Assembly: GCA_019237115.1 (NCBI GenBank)
Contig: JAFAHS010000437.1
Span: 25,892-89,891 of the forward strand
Source of the DNA: Deltaproteobacteria bacterium
GTDB lineage: Bacteria > Desulfobacterota > Binatia > Binatales > Binataceae
Length of the DNA stretch: 64,000 bases
Direction of reading: 5' to 3'
Every line of letters begins with the position of its first letter. The first letter of the stretch is position 1. Made by a program: the position numbers and the translations under genes. A model generated the notes under the pieces. It saw only the letters and a list, made by a program, of their open reading frames with translations. It was not told the DNA's origin and ran no database searches. Below are positions 21,518-31,711 of the stretch, one piece after another.

Positions 21518-24103
21518 ATGGCGGAGGTGCGGCGTAATCTGGTCCTGGTTGACGGCTCCGGTTACGTGTTCCGCGCTTTTCACGCGCTGCCCGAACTCAA
21601 CAATTCCCGCGGTCTGCCGGTCAATGCGATCTACGGCTTCATCCGAATGTTGATGAAGCTGCTCAAGGACACCCGCCCGACGCATATCGCGGTCGTATTC
21701 GACTCCGCTAAAAAGACCTTTCGCGACGATCTTTTCGAGGACTACAAGAAAAACCGCGTCGCGACGCCGAGCGATCTGCTCAAGCAAATCCCCTACATCC
21801 ATCGCGCGGTCGACGCCTTCCGCATCAAGACCATCATGCGCGACGGCTACGAAGCCGACGATGTGATCGGCACGCTGGCCACCCGAGCCGCCAAGCACGG
21901 CATCGACACCGTCATCGTCACTTCCGACAAGGACTTCAAGCAGCTGGTGTCACCGCGCATCAGCTTGTGGGACACGATGGGCGACAAGCGGACCGGGGTG
22001 CGCGAGGTAAAGGAACGTTTTGGGGTGGAGCCGCGCGCGCTGATCGACATCCAGGCTCTGACTGGCGACCCGATCGACAACGTCAAGGGGATTCCCGGCG
22101 TCGGGGAGAAGACCGCATCCACGCTCATCCAGAAGTTCGGCGATTTGGACAATCTCTACGCCCACCTTGCGGAAGTTCCCGCGTGCGGAATTCGCGGCGG
22201 TGCGAAAGTCGCGGGATTGCTCAAGGAGCATCGCGCCGATGTCGAGCTGGCTCGCCAGCTGGTGCGAATCGATACCGACATGCCCCTCGATGTGACGCCC
22301 GAAAGTTGTGAATGGAAAGGTATCGACGAGCAGGCTGCAACCGAGCTGGTGCGCGAGCTGGAATTCACCTCGATGCTGCAGGAGATCCGTCCAAGCCAGG
22401 TCGAATTGCCGATGACGGCGCGCAGCGAAACGCCGTTGGGTGCGGCCGAGGTTGGCAAAATTCTGGACGAATTGAGAAACGCCCCGCGGATTTCCCTGGC
22501 GCTACTAGGTGATGGAGTTGCCGCCGACGGCCTCCAACTTCACCGAGCCGGAAAAACCCATGTTTTGAACAGGGAGCTGATCCCGGCGGTCGCCACGCTG
22601 CTTGCGGAGGAGAGGCCGCCGAAAGCGTGCCACGACCTCAAGGCCCATCTGCGCCGCCTCGGTGCGCTGGGAATAACGCTCAGGGGAGCGGATTTCGACA
22701 CGATGTTGGCGGGCTTCCTCATCAACTCGGGGCGCCCGGAACCATCGCTGGACGATCTGTACCACGAACATCTGGCACCGCTGGGCCGTCCCAGCGCGTC
22801 GCTGCCGCAGGCCGAGATCGTCTCGTCGCTGTGCGACGCGCTCGCGCCCAAGCTCGCCGCCCAGGGACTCGACAAGCTGTTCAACGAAATCGAGATGCCG
22901 ATTGCAGTGATCCTGGCGGACATGGAGGCCGGCGGAGTTGGCATAGATGCGTCGGCCCTCAAGGGCATCGCCGACGAATTCGGCAAGGAACTGGCGCGGC
23001 TGGAGATGGAGTGTTACCAGGCGGCCGGCCGCAAGTTTAATCTCAACTCGCCCCTCCAGCTGCGGGAGATTCTGTTCACCGAATTGAAACTGCCGGTTAA
23101 GGGGATCAAGAAGAGCAAGAGCGGATACTCGACCGATGCGGATACGCTCGAGAAATTGGCGAGCGTCCATCCCCTGCCGCGCAGGTTGCTGGAATTCCGG
23201 GTGCTGGCCAAGCTCAAGTCGACCTACGCGGACGCGCTCGGTCAACTGATCGATCCGGCGACCGGGAGGATCCATACGACCCTTCATCAGGCGATCGCGG
23301 CTACGGGCCGGCTGAGCTCCAGCGAACCGAACCTTCAGAATATTCCAACCCGCAGTGAGGCGGGCCGCCGCATCCGGCGGGCGTTCGTGGCGCAGACCGA
23401 TCACGTGCTGCTGTCGGCCGACTACTCGCAGATCGATTTGCGGGTCCTGGCTCATCTGTCGGGCGACCCCACCCTGGTTGCCGCTTTTCAGCACGGCGAA
23501 GACATTCATATGCGGACCGCGATGGAAGTGATGGGAATCTCGGCGGGCAAGGTGGACGCCGAAGCCCGCCGACTCGCGAAGGTCATTAATTTCGGGATCA
23601 TCTACGGGATGGGAGCTACCCGGCTGGCGGGTGAACTGGGCATTTCGCTCGCCGAAGCCTCGGACTATATCAAGCGGTACTTCGAACGATTGGCGGGGGT
23701 GAGCGCGTGGTTCCGGGAAACCCTGGACCGTGCCCGCAAAGCTGGCTACGTGACGACCATGTTTGGGCGCAGGCGCTACCTGCCGGAGTTGAATGCTCCG
23801 GTGGGGGGAGCACGGGCACAGGCCGAGCGGATCGCCATCAACACCCCCATTCAGGGCAGCGCGGCCGACCTTATAAAGGTGGCGATGATAGGGCTGCATA
23901 GACAGATTGAGCAGCGCAAGATCGACGCGATGATGGTTATGCAGGTCCATGACGAGCTGCTGATCGAGGTAAAGAAGGAAGCCCTGCAGGAGGCCGCCGA
24001 GGTCGCAAAACAGGAAATGGAGGGGGTGGCGGCTATGCGCGTACCGCTGAAAGTCGAATTGAAATGGGGCAGTAATTGGGCAGAAATGCGCGGTGGCGTG
24101 TGA
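21518..24103 (+). CDS. polA: DNA polymerase I
   Basis: N-terminal FEN domain 'LVDGSGYVFRAFHALP', 'GYEADDVIGTLA'; polymerase motifs 'LSADYSQIDLRVLAHLSGD', 'RRLAKVINFGIIYGMGATRLA', 'MVMQVHDELLIEV'. Confidence 0.95.
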   Translation: MAEVRRNLVLVDGSGYVFRAFHALPELNNSRGLPVNAIYGFIRMLMKLLKDTRPTHIAVVFDSAKKTFRDDLFEDYKKNRVATPSDLLKQIPYIHRAVDAFRIKTIMRDGYEADDVIGTLATRAAKHGIDTVIVTSDKDFKQLVSPRISLWDTMGDKRTGVREVKERFGVEPRALIDIQALTGDPIDNVKGIPGVGEKTASTLIQKFGDLDNLYAHLAEVPACGIRGGAKVAGLLKEHRADVELARQLVRIDTDMPLDVTPESCEWKGIDEQAATELVRELEFTSMLQEIRPSQVELPMTARSETPLGAAEVGKILDELRNAPRISLALLGDGVAADGLQLHRAGKTHVLNRELIPAVATLLAEERPPKACHDLKAHLRRLGALGITLRGADFDTMLAGFLINSGRPEPSLDDLYHEHLAPLGRPSASLPQAEIVSSLCDALAPKLAAQGLDKLFNEIEMPIAVILADMEAGGVGIDASALKGIADEFGKELARLEMECYQAAGRKFNLNSPLQLREILFTELKLPVKGIKKSKSGYSTDADTLEKLASVHPLPRRLLEFRVLAKLKSTYADALGQLIDPATGRIHTTLHQAIAATGRLSSSEPNLQNIPTRSEAGRRIRRAFVAQTDHVLLSADYSQIDLRVLAHLSGDPTLVAAFQHGEDIHMRTAMEVMGISAGKVDAEARRLAKVINFGIIYGMGATRLAGELGISLAEASDYIKRYFERLAGVSAWFRETLDRARKAGYVTTMFGRRRYLPELNAPVGGARAQAERIAINTPIQGSAADLIKVAMIGLHRQIEQRKIDAMMVMQVHDELLIEVKKEALQEAAEVAKQEMEGVAAMRVPLKVELKWGSNWAEMRGGV

Positions 24104-24734
24104 AATTGCGCCTGAATTTCTCCAGACCCGCCCGCGTCTAACCAAATTGAGAACCCCAGGCCGCCAGGACGGCGACGAAGCCGAGCTCATCCAAGAGGCC
24201 AAGAACGGTAACTCAGAGGCCTTCGGAGTTTTGGTTGAGCGCTACCAACGGCGAGTTGCTAACGTTGCCTTCGCGGTCGTACACAATCAGGACGATGCTA
24301 TCGAACTTGCGCAAGAAACCTTCGTACGAGCGTACGAGAATCTGCAAAAATTCGAATCGCGCTCCAGCTTCTCGACCTGGCTCTATCGAATCGCAGCGAA
24401 CCTGGCAATCGACTTTTGGCGACGTGAAGGACGTCACGTGCTGCTGCGTGGCGAAGACGCTGAAAATGAACTACAGCGGCTCCCGACCGAAAAGGGTGAT
24501 TCCTTCAAGGCCGCAAGCCGCAAAGAACTCTCCGGACGCCTCTCGAAGGCGCTGGAGGAGTTGACGCCAGAACATCGCGCAGTGATACTTTTACGCGAAG
24601 TGGAAGGGCTGTCCTACGACGAGATCAGCGATGTCCTGCAATGCCCGCGCGGCACGGTCATGAGCCGACTCCATTACGCGCGTAGCCGCATGCGTGTGAT
24701 GCTCAAGGATCTCGCCAAGGACGGAGGCGGATGA
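24093..24734 (+). CDS. ECF-type RNA polymerase sigma factor
   Basis: 'ELIQEAKNGNSEAFGVLVERYQRRVANVAFAVVHNQDDAIELAQETFVRAYENLQKFESRSSFSTWLYRIAANLAIDFWRR', 'SYDEISDVLQCPRGTVMSRLHYARSRMRVML'; exact start uncertain. Confidence 0.93.
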   Translation: MACEIAPEFLQTRPRLTKLRTPGRQDGDEAELIQEAKNGNSEAFGVLVERYQRRVANVAFAVVHNQDDAIELAQETFVRAYENLQKFESRSSFSTWLYRIAANLAIDFWRREGRHVLLRGEDAENELQRLPTEKGDSFKAASRKELSGRLSKALEELTPEHRAVILLREVEGLSYDEISDVLQCPRGTVMSRLHYARSRMRVMLKDLAKDGGG

Positions 24735-25321
24735 TGGCCGATACTGAGCATGTCTCTCTGATGCTGGGTCCGTTCGAGGACCGCGAGCTTGAACCTCACG
24801 AGTACCAGGAAGTCGCATTTCATCTCGCGCGTTGCGAAGAGTGCCGCGCCGAACTCGCCGAATACGGCGCGATCGGACGCGAGCTGAGGACGCAGGCAGT
24901 CGATCCGCCGCTGGACGGCTTCAAGGACGCGGTGATGCGGCGTATCGACGCCCTGCCGGTACCCCTTGGCGTCCGAGTGCGCCGCCTGTTCGACCGCATC
25001 GGCGGGCTGTTCCCTTCGGGCCTGGGCATGGCGATGGCCGGCGCGATCGCGGCGGCGATTACCGTGGTATTGGTGACACCTTACGCACAAGTCGCCATGC
25101 ACCGGTCGACTCCGATCCGCGAAATCGCCAAGGCCGAGCCTGAGCCGGCTCTCCGGCCGGGGGTTGAAACCGCACACCACGCAATCGGGCGTGAATTCGG
25201 CGAGGCGGAAGAGGAACCCCAGGCAGTTATTTCGAAGCTTGAGTCGGATATTCCTTCGGTGGCGGTCTGGAACGAGCCGCGAATGAGTACGACGGTAATC
25301 TGGCTACCGGATCAGCAGTAG
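24731..25321 (+). CDS. Anti-sigma factor with zf-HC2/ZAS domain and one TM helix
   Basis: 'HEYQEVAFHLARCEECRAELAEY' (H-x3-C-x2-C) and TM 'GMAMAGAIAAAITVVLVTPYA'; starts within the sigma stop (ATGA overlap). Confidence 0.88.
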   Translation: MMADTEHVSLMLGPFEDRELEPHEYQEVAFHLARCEECRAELAEYGAIGRELRTQAVDPPLDGFKDAVMRRIDALPVPLGVRVRRLFDRIGGLFPSGLGMAMAGAIAAAITVVLVTPYAQVAMHRSTPIREIAKAEPEPALRPGVETAHHAIGREFGEAEEEPQAVISKLESDIPSVAVWNEPRMSTTVIWLPDQQ

Positions 25322-25328
25322 ATCGACG

Positions 25329-25844
25329 ATGCTGACTCATTCGCGAATGTTCGTCCTCCTGATTGCCGCCCTTTGTGCATTCCTGGCCGTGGGGAGCGCC
25401 GCCGCCGAGCAATCTCACCCACAAGTCATTATCCTGCGCGTCTATTCGGTGCTGGCTGCCGATACCAACCAGGGTGTCGATCCACAACTCGGCTCAATCG
25501 GCTCCCAGTTGAGCAAGATGTTCAACTACACCACCTATGAGCTGGTCAGCGAGCAGAACGGCCGTACCGAGATGGGCAAGATGATCGAATTCACCATGCC
25601 CGGCGGGCGGATACTCCACATCGAGCCGCAATCGGTGGAGCGAAACATGATCGCGATGGAAATACTGCTGTTCCAGGGCGAAAAACCAATGCTGACCACC
25701 GATCTCAAGTTGCCCAACAACGGCAATCTAATCGTGGGTGGACCCCACTACGAGCAGGGGGCGCTGATAATTACGATCGGCGCAAACATGGCACCCGATC
25801 TGGGCTCTCCCGCTGCGGCGACCACCGCGGACCAGGCGAAATAA
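25329..25844 (+). CDS. Exported protein of unknown function in the sigma/anti-sigma operon
   Basis: Signal peptide 'MFVLLIAALCAFLAVGSAAAEQ'; 8 bp after the anti-sigma gene. Confidence 0.7.
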   Translation: MLTHSRMFVLLIAALCAFLAVGSAAAEQSHPQVIILRVYSVLAADTNQGVDPQLGSIGSQLSKMFNYTTYELVSEQNGRTEMGKMIEFTMPGGRILHIEPQSVERNMIAMEILLFQGEKPMLTTDLKLPNNGNLIVGGPHYEQGALIITIGANMAPDLGSPAAATTADQAK

Positions 25845-25888
25845 CCACCGGCACCATTTCACGGGTCGCGCACACCTTAAGCGGACGA

Positions 25889-25904
25889 CCCGCCGCACGG
25901 CGGG
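25889..25904. terminator. GC-rich hairpin between convergent genes
   Basis: CCCGCCG-CA-CGGCGGG immediately before the minus-strand SDR stop; no strong U-tract. Confidence 0.35.
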
Positions 25905-26666
25905 CTATCTGGGCGGCATTCTCAGCGCGCCGTCGAGGCGGATGGTCTCTCCGTTCAGCATCGCGTTCTCCACGAGGTGCCGTGCAAGCGAGGCATATTC
26001 GCGCGGCTGTCCCAGTCGCTGCGGAAACGGAATCTGCGCGGCCAGGGCCTTGCGCGCGGGGTCGGGCAGACCGGCGAGCATCGGGGTGTCGAAGGTGCCC
26101 GGCGCGATAGTGCAGACGCGGATGCCGACGGACGAGAGGTCCCGTGCGATGGGCAGCGTCATGCCCACCACCCCGCCTTTGGACGCAGAATAGGCCGCCT
26201 GCCCTATCTGCCCGTCGAATGCCGCGACTGACGCGGTATTAATGATTACACCGCGCTCACCGTCCGCGGTGGGTTGATTCTTGGCCATCTGCGCCGCAGC
26301 CAGGCGTATCACGTTGAAGGTGCCGCTTAGGTTGACCTCGATAACCTTCTTGAAAAGCTCCAGCGAGTGCGGCCCCTGCTTGGTAATGGTGCGCATGGCG
26401 CGGCCGATCCCCGCACAGTTGACGGCGATGTGAAGAGAGCCAAACTTGGCTACCGTCTTGCTGATGGCAGCGGCCACCTCGCTGTCGGACACCACATCTG
26501 CCGCAACGAAGATGCCGTCGAGCGAAGCGGCGACGTTCTGTCCGGGTGACGAGCCCAGGTCGAGGACGGCAATCTTTGCACCCCCTGCGGCGAGCTCGCG
26601 AGCAGTCGCTTCGCCGAGCCCCGAACCGCCACCGGTAATCAGAGCAATCGAATTTTTGAGATCCAT
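25905..26666 (-). CDS. SDR-family oxidoreductase (3-hydroxyacyl-CoA dehydrogenase type II-like)
   Basis: '[30 protein letters not shown]', '[11 protein letters not shown]', '[40 protein letters not shown]'. Confidence 0.9.
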   Translation of the reverse strand: MDLKNSIALITGGGSGLGEATARELAAGGAKIAVLDLGSSPGQNVAASLDGIFVAADVVSDSEVAAAISKTVAKFGSLHIAVNCAGIGRAMRTITKQGPHSLELFKKVIEVNLSGTFNVIRLAAAQMAKNQPTADGERGVIINTASVAAFDGQIGQAAYSASKGGVVGMTLPIARDLSSVGIRVCTIAPGTFDTPMLAGLPDPARKALAAQIPFPQRLGQPREYASLARHLVENAMLNGETIRLDGALRMPPR

Positions 26667-26755
26667 GAGAACCTCATCGAGTTAGTCCTGAATGGAAAAA
26701 ACTATGTCCGACCCGTAGCTGATGCAAGAAACGCACAGCCCGGCGAGCACATCGA

Positions 26756-28822
26756 TCATGAGGCTGACGTGCTGATAACCGTAGTTGGCATGCGCTCGCT
26801 CAGCAGGCGGCGGGCGGCTTCAACGCTTTGAGAGGTTCCGGCAAGGCCAACAATGTCGCCTTCCTTCAGCACTTCACCACTATCCGCGACGAGCACTTCC
26901 TGGTCGCGGGAAATCGCGATGGCGGCGGCGCCGGTGGCAGCGCGAAGGCCAATCGCGGCGAGGGTTTTGCCGATGGCGGATGCTCCCGCTTCCAGCCGTA
27001 CGGGCGTGATCATGCCGAAACCCGGGACTTCTTCCTGGCCAGACGTGGTTGCACTCCCGGCACTGAGCGATTCGGCAAGGATACGCTTCAGCACGCCCAT
27101 CTGCCCGTACATCCTCTGCATACTCCTGACGATGACGATGCCCATCAGGATGACACCGATGATAACGACGCCGATACCCTCCATCGGATCGAGAAACGGC
27201 TGCACCAGAGCGAGCAACGGGACCACCACGACCAGCAACAGGGTCGTATGAAGCATCGAAATGAGTGCCAGCGCGGGCCCGGTCAGCGCTCCGCTGGTGA
27301 CCTCGCGGCTGTGCCCCTCGGAGAGCGTCATGAGAACCAGGCTGCGGGCCAGGCTGCGCGCGCCGAAAAACATCATGGCCGCAAACGGGGCGCACAGCAG
27401 CAGGGTAAAAAGATCGACCACGATCTCGCTTTCGAACAAATCAAGACCGGTGAGGGCGAGAACGTGTTGTGTGAGCCCCAGGTAATCAACATCGTTGGCG
27501 ATCAGGATTGCCCCGATTGCGACCGCCCCGCCGCCGAGCATCACGATCTGCCACATCACGGCGCCGAACGGGACGGCCACGCGGCGAATGCGTTCCATCA
27601 GCGAATCGTACATGCCCTGCGTCGCTCCCAGCCGGGACGGCACGTGGCCTGCGATCAAGCGGGCGAGCGGAACCGACGCCTTGATCATGAAGGGAGTGGT
27701 AAAAGTCGTGATAGCCGAAACCGCCACAGCCAGCGTGTACAGGAAGTTCCGAGTTGCGTGCATCGAAACGCCAAGCCCGGCAATGATGAAAGAAAACTCG
27801 CCGATTTGTGTAAGGCTCATGCCGGCCTGCACTGCAGGGTGAATCCCGACCCCGGAAAGAAGCGAAGCCATGGTTACGCCGAGGAACTTTCCGAAAATCA
27901 CGGCCAGCACCAATACCACGAGTGCGATCCAGTGCTGGGCGAGCTGCGCCGGATCGAGCATCATCCCGACCGAAATGAAGAACACCGCTCCGAAAATATC
28001 CCGCAGCGGCGCCACCAGATGCTCGATGCCCTGTGCTTCGCCCGACTCTGCTACCATCGAACCCGCCAGGAAAGCGCCCAGAGCTACCGAGTATCCGGCG
28101 TGCTCGGCGAGGATCGATAGACCAAAGCAGATTCCGATGCTGGCGATCAGGGTGGTTTCCGGCCGCTGCAAGCGGACCACGAGACGAACCGTCCGCGGAA
28201 CAATCAGCAGTCCTCCGCCTACCAGCGCGACCAGGAACAGGCCCAGCTTGCCCACGGTCATCAGCATCATGCGCGCGCTGAGACCGCTTCCAGAAGCCAG
28301 CGCAGTCAATACCGCCAGCAACATTACCGCAGTCAGATCCTCGGCGAGCAGGACCCCGAAAACCAGGTCGCGCAGCTGCTGGCTGAGGTCTCGCTGCTCG
28401 CCGAACGCCTTCGCGACGATAGTGGTGCTGGAGATGGACAGGGCCACCCCGATGAAGATGCTTTCCAGCTCCGTCCATCCCATCGCGTGCCCGAGCACAT
28501 ACCCGATCCAGATCATCAGGCCCACCTGGAGGGCGGTCACAAATCCGGCAGTGGGACCGAGCCGTATCAGCTTGCGAATGCTGAACTCGAGGCCCAGCGC
28601 GAACATCAAGAGAATGACGCCAAGTTCGGATAGGACCTGGACTCGGTTGGGGTCGGCAAGCAGCGGGACCGGAACATGCGGTCCTACGATCAGTCCCGCT
28701 ATCAGGTAGCCGACCACGACCGGCTGTTTGATCGCATCGAACACGACCGTGGTCACCGCCGCCACGCACAGAACCATGCCCAGGTCCTCAAGGAAGGTAT
28801 GCGTGACGAGTTGGAACAGCAT
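26756..28822 (-). CDS. Kef-type K+/cation:proton antiporter with C-terminal RCK_C (TrkA_C) domain
   Basis: 'KQPVVVGYLIAGLIVGPHVPVPLLADPNRVQVLSELGVILLMFALGLEFSIRKL', C-terminal 'VPGFGMITPVRLEAGASAIGKTLAAIGL...VLVADSGEVLKEGDIVGLAGT'. Confidence 0.9.
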   Translation of the reverse strand: MLFQLVTHTFLEDLGMVLCVAAVTTVVFDAIKQPVVVGYLIAGLIVGPHVPVPLLADPNRVQVLSELGVILLMFALGLEFSIRKLIRLGPTAGFVTALQVGLMIWIGYVLGHAMGWTELESIFIGVALSISSTTIVAKAFGEQRDLSQQLRDLVFGVLLAEDLTAVMLLAVLTALASGSGLSARMMLMTVGKLGLFLVALVGGGLLIVPRTVRLVVRLQRPETTLIASIGICFGLSILAEHAGYSVALGAFLAGSMVAESGEAQGIEHLVAPLRDIFGAVFFISVGMMLDPAQLAQHWIALVVLVLAVIFGKFLGVTMASLLSGVGIHPAVQAGMSLTQIGEFSFIIAGLGVSMHATRNFLYTLAVAVSAITTFTTPFMIKASVPLARLIAGHVPSRLGATQGMYDSLMERIRRVAVPFGAVMWQIVMLGGGAVAIGAILIANDVDYLGLTQHVLALTGLDLFESEIVVDLFTLLLCAPFAAMMFFGARSLARSLVLMTLSEGHSREVTSGALTGPALALISMLHTTLLLVVVVPLLALVQPFLDPMEGIGVVIIGVILMGIVIVRSMQRMYGQMGVLKRILAESLSAGSATTSGQEEVPGFGMITPVRLEAGASAIGKTLAAIGLRAATGAAAIAISRDQEVLVADSGEVLKEGDIVGLAGTSQSVEAARRLLSERMPTTVISTSAS

Positions 28823-29143
28823 CCGAGTCCGCCTGAAGCACAGCGGGATTAGGCTTGCCTGTACCACACCGGCGATGCGAAGCGGCAATCAGCTGCTGGA
28901 CGAACAGGTTGTCGCGCTCTGCAGCTGAGAAACCCTTTGGTTTCTGGATCGTCGGTTCTGATTGTTGGTGCGTGCCCCGCCGTAGTCGCTCCGAAGTGGA
29001 GTTGCCCGAGGTCAACTTCATTTGCAGGATGCACGACGACCTCGATCGGTCGCCTGGGACCAGCGCACTGGTCCTTGGCGCGCTCGAACCACTCGCTCAC
29101 ACGTGACCGGCGATCTGATGGCACCGGGGTCGAACGTTCGCGA

Positions 29144-30304
29144 CTACGCGCCTGCGACACGGGGCAGGACTTTGCTCCAGAACAACTCGATGGTTTTCAT
29201 GAGGCGGTCGTGAGGCAGAAGTCCGTTGTACATCCATGCGAAGATCCATCGGACGGGCAGCCGCTTCATGAACGATTCGATCTGGCGGGTAACCGTGTCA
29301 ACGGTGCCCACAAACGCGAGGCCGTCCTTCCATAGATCGGCGCGCTCCCTGCTTTCGGGATCTTCCATTCCGGCTGAAAAACCAAACGGTTCGAACCATT
29401 CGTGGCCGCAGAAGTAGCCGCTGTCGCGCCAGATCGCAAGCGCCTCCTCGTCGCTATCCGCGATGATCACGTCACGTAGCACCCCCATCCCTTCGCCTAT
29501 CGGATTCTGTGACACGTCGGAGTAAAGCTTGCACAGCTGCGCCTCGTACTTGGGATGGAGTGGCGGAAGAATCGCGGTGACTCCCTCTTGCGCGCACCAT
29601 CGAATGCTCCGCTCGGAAGACGCGAACGGCTGGAACAAGGGCGGGTGTGGCTTTTGCACCGGTTTGGGTACTACCGCGACGGAACGAACTACACCATTCT
29701 CCACGCCGCCGCCCCATTTCCTGGTGGCCTCGAGGGTCCAGGGCGTATCGCCGGCGGGCACGCGCCAGTACTTGCCGTTGTGAGTCAGGAAGTCATCGGT
29801 CCAGGCTTTTTTGATAATCCGGAAGCATTCCTCGAAGGCGGCCCGGTTGGCAGCATCGATTTCATCGTGCTGATGGGGCAAGGCGCCGTGAATCCCGTGG
29901 GTCTGCTGCGCCATGACGTCGACCCAGCGCCGTTGATATCCGCGTGCGAAGCCGGCGTTGGCCCGCCCACCTGACATGTGATCGAGCATCGCGATGTCCT
30001 CGGCCACCCGAATCGGATTTTGCGACGGCAGCACGATCCCCAACTGGCCAACGCGCAAGCGCTTGGTCTGCATCGCGATGTACAGGTCGAGCAAAACAGG
30101 ATTGTTGGAAAGCTCGAAACCCTCGACATGAAAGTGGTGCTCGGTGAAGCTTATCGAGTCATAACCGAGGTCGTCGGCCAGGCGCGCCTGCGCAGAAATT
30201 TCTCGAAGCATCTGGTCATAGGCAGCGCCGTCGAGTCCGACTTTGCCTCTTTCGATCTGGGTCTTGTCTCCCACCGTGGGCAAATAAAAGAGCGATACTT
30301 TCAT
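29144..30304 (-). CDS. LLM-class flavin-dependent oxidoreductase
   Basis: 'MKVSLFYLPTVGDKTQIERGKVGLDG...LADDLGYDSISFTEHHFHVEGFELSNNPVLLDLYIAMQTKRLRVGQLGIVLPSQNPIRVAEDIAMLDHMSGGRANAGFARGYQRRW'; start moved to ATG at 30304. Confidence 0.92.
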   Translation of the reverse strand: MKVSLFYLPTVGDKTQIERGKVGLDGAAYDQMLREISAQARLADDLGYDSISFTEHHFHVEGFELSNNPVLLDLYIAMQTKRLRVGQLGIVLPSQNPIRVAEDIAMLDHMSGGRANAGFARGYQRRWVDVMAQQTHGIHGALPHQHDEIDAANRAAFEECFRIIKKAWTDDFLTHNGKYWRVPAGDTPWTLEATRKWGGGVENGVVRSVAVVPKPVQKPHPPLFQPFASSERSIRWCAQEGVTAILPPLHPKYEAQLCKLYSDVSQNPIGEGMGVLRDVIIADSDEEALAIWRDSGYFCGHEWFEPFGFSAGMEDPESRERADLWKDGLAFVGTVDTVTRQIESFMKRLPVRWIFAWMYNGLLPHDRLMKTIELFWSKVLPRVAGA

Positions 30305-30365
30305 GCTTCCCCCGACACGTACATGCCGCGACTGTAGAACCATATTCGTCGGGACAGCAAGCAGA

Positions 30366-30770
30366 TCACTTCCGCTGACGATGCGGAGTCCGGGGCGGTA
30401 CCAGCCAGAACGCCGCCGCCACGGCGATGGTGAACCCGGCGTAGAGAGCAACGAAGACCCACGGCGCCCAAGCAAAGAAGATGAGGCGATGCGTCCAGTA
30501 GGCGATAAAGTCAGCCGGATAAATGGCCTGGCCGGCACGCACGCGTAAGGCGTCCTCCAGCCACGTGAGAGGACAGATAACGCCCAGCAAGGCTTCCAGC
30601 AGGACCAGACCGATCGCAGCGAGATGGAGGACGCGGAACCAGAAGCTGCGAACCCATCGAGCGTCGAGAGCGGCGCCGACCAGGATCGCGATGAAGCCGA
30701 ATACGACAAACGCGACATACGCCGCGTGAGCGAGCACCACCGCATCCGCAAGGAGGCGCCAACCCATCAT
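30366..30770 (-). CDS. DUF2784-family membrane protein
   Basis: 'LLADAVVLAHAAYVAFVVFGFIAILVGAALDARWVRSFWFRVLHLAAIGLVLLEALLGVICPLTWLED'. Confidence 0.8.
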   Translation of the reverse strand: MMGWRLLADAVVLAHAAYVAFVVFGFIAILVGAALDARWVRSFWFRVLHLAAIGLVLLEALLGVICPLTWLEDALRVRAGQAIYPADFIAYWTHRLIFFAWAPWVFVALYAGFTIAVAAAFWLVPPRTPHRQRK

Positions 30771-30891
30771 TTGGTGATCATCATTCCTTTCCGGAGCGAC
30801 CGCGCAAGCGGTCTTTGCGCGCCCGAACGGGAGGGGGTTATACTCCACATTCGTTTGCGGGGAATCTGGCAGCGTGGAGGCAGAAAGTCCG

Positions 30892-31683
30892 ATGCGGCTC
30901 AAGGATAAGGTAGCGCTCGTCACCGGCGCGGGCTCCGGCATCGGTGAAGCGACCGCCAAGACGTTCGCGCGTGAGGGTGCGCGGGTAGTTATCGCCGATA
31001 TCAATGATGATGGGGGGCGGCGCGTCGTGGGCGAGATTCGCAAGGCCGGCGGCACGGCGGAGTTTCATCATGCTGACGTGGGCGTGCACGCCGAAATCGA
31101 GAAGATGGTGCAGTTCGCAGTCGAATACTTCGGGCGGCTCGACATCCTGCACAACAACGCAATCTTCACGACCGTCGGACACGTGGGTGAGATCAGCATC
31201 GAAGGATGGCAGAAAACGGTCGACGTGGGTCTTACCGCATACTGGTACGCGACCAAGTGCGCGATCGAGGTGATGCTGCCGCGAAAGCGCGGCGCAATCG
31301 TTAACACCGCGTCGGTGTCGGGCCTGGCTGGCGATTACACGCTGGGAGCCTACAACGCGGTCAAGCACGGGGTGGTGGGCCTGACCAAATCGACCGCCAT
31401 CGAGTACGCACGCAAGGGGATTCGCTGTAATGCGGTGTGCCCCGGTCCTATCGGCACCCCGCCGCTGCTGCGCATGGAGGACTCGCACCCCGAGCTGATT
31501 GGGCGCATCCGGGAAGCCATTCCGATGGGGAGGCTCGGCGAACCGCAGGAAATCGCCAACGTCGTGTTGTTCCTCGCGTCCGATGAGGCATCCTTCGTAA
31601 CGGGGTCTTTCTACGTGGCCGTCGGCGGGCTGTGGGCGCATTCCGGAATGCCCAGCCTGTCGGGCCAGGGTCCCGAATGGTAA
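30892..31683 (+). CDS. SDR-family oxidoreductase
   Basis: 'MRLKDKVALVTGAGSGIGEATAKTFAREGARVVIADIND', 'LHNNAIF', 'AYNAVKHGVVGLTKSTAIEYARKGIRCNAVCPGPI'. Confidence 0.92.
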   Translation: MRLKDKVALVTGAGSGIGEATAKTFAREGARVVIADINDDGGRRVVGEIRKAGGTAEFHHADVGVHAEIEKMVQFAVEYFGRLDILHNNAIFTTVGHVGEISIEGWQKTVDVGLTAYWYATKCAIEVMLPRKRGAIVNTASVSGLAGDYTLGAYNAVKHGVVGLTKSTAIEYARKGIRCNAVCPGPIGTPPLLRMEDSHPELIGRIREAIPMGRLGEPQEIANVVLFLASDEASFVTGSFYVAVGGLWAHSGMPSLSGQGPEW

Positions 31684-31711
31684 TCGCTTTCTAACCAGGA
31701 GGTCGCAACCC

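Noticed and set aside
22505-24202. 565 aa minus-strand ORF opposite polA
   Set aside because: Shadow ORF of a clearly real polA; no recognisable domain
26828-28120. 430 aa plus-strand ORF opposite the Kef-type antiporter
   Set aside because: His/Arg/Gln-rich antisense shadow of a well-supported membrane protein gene
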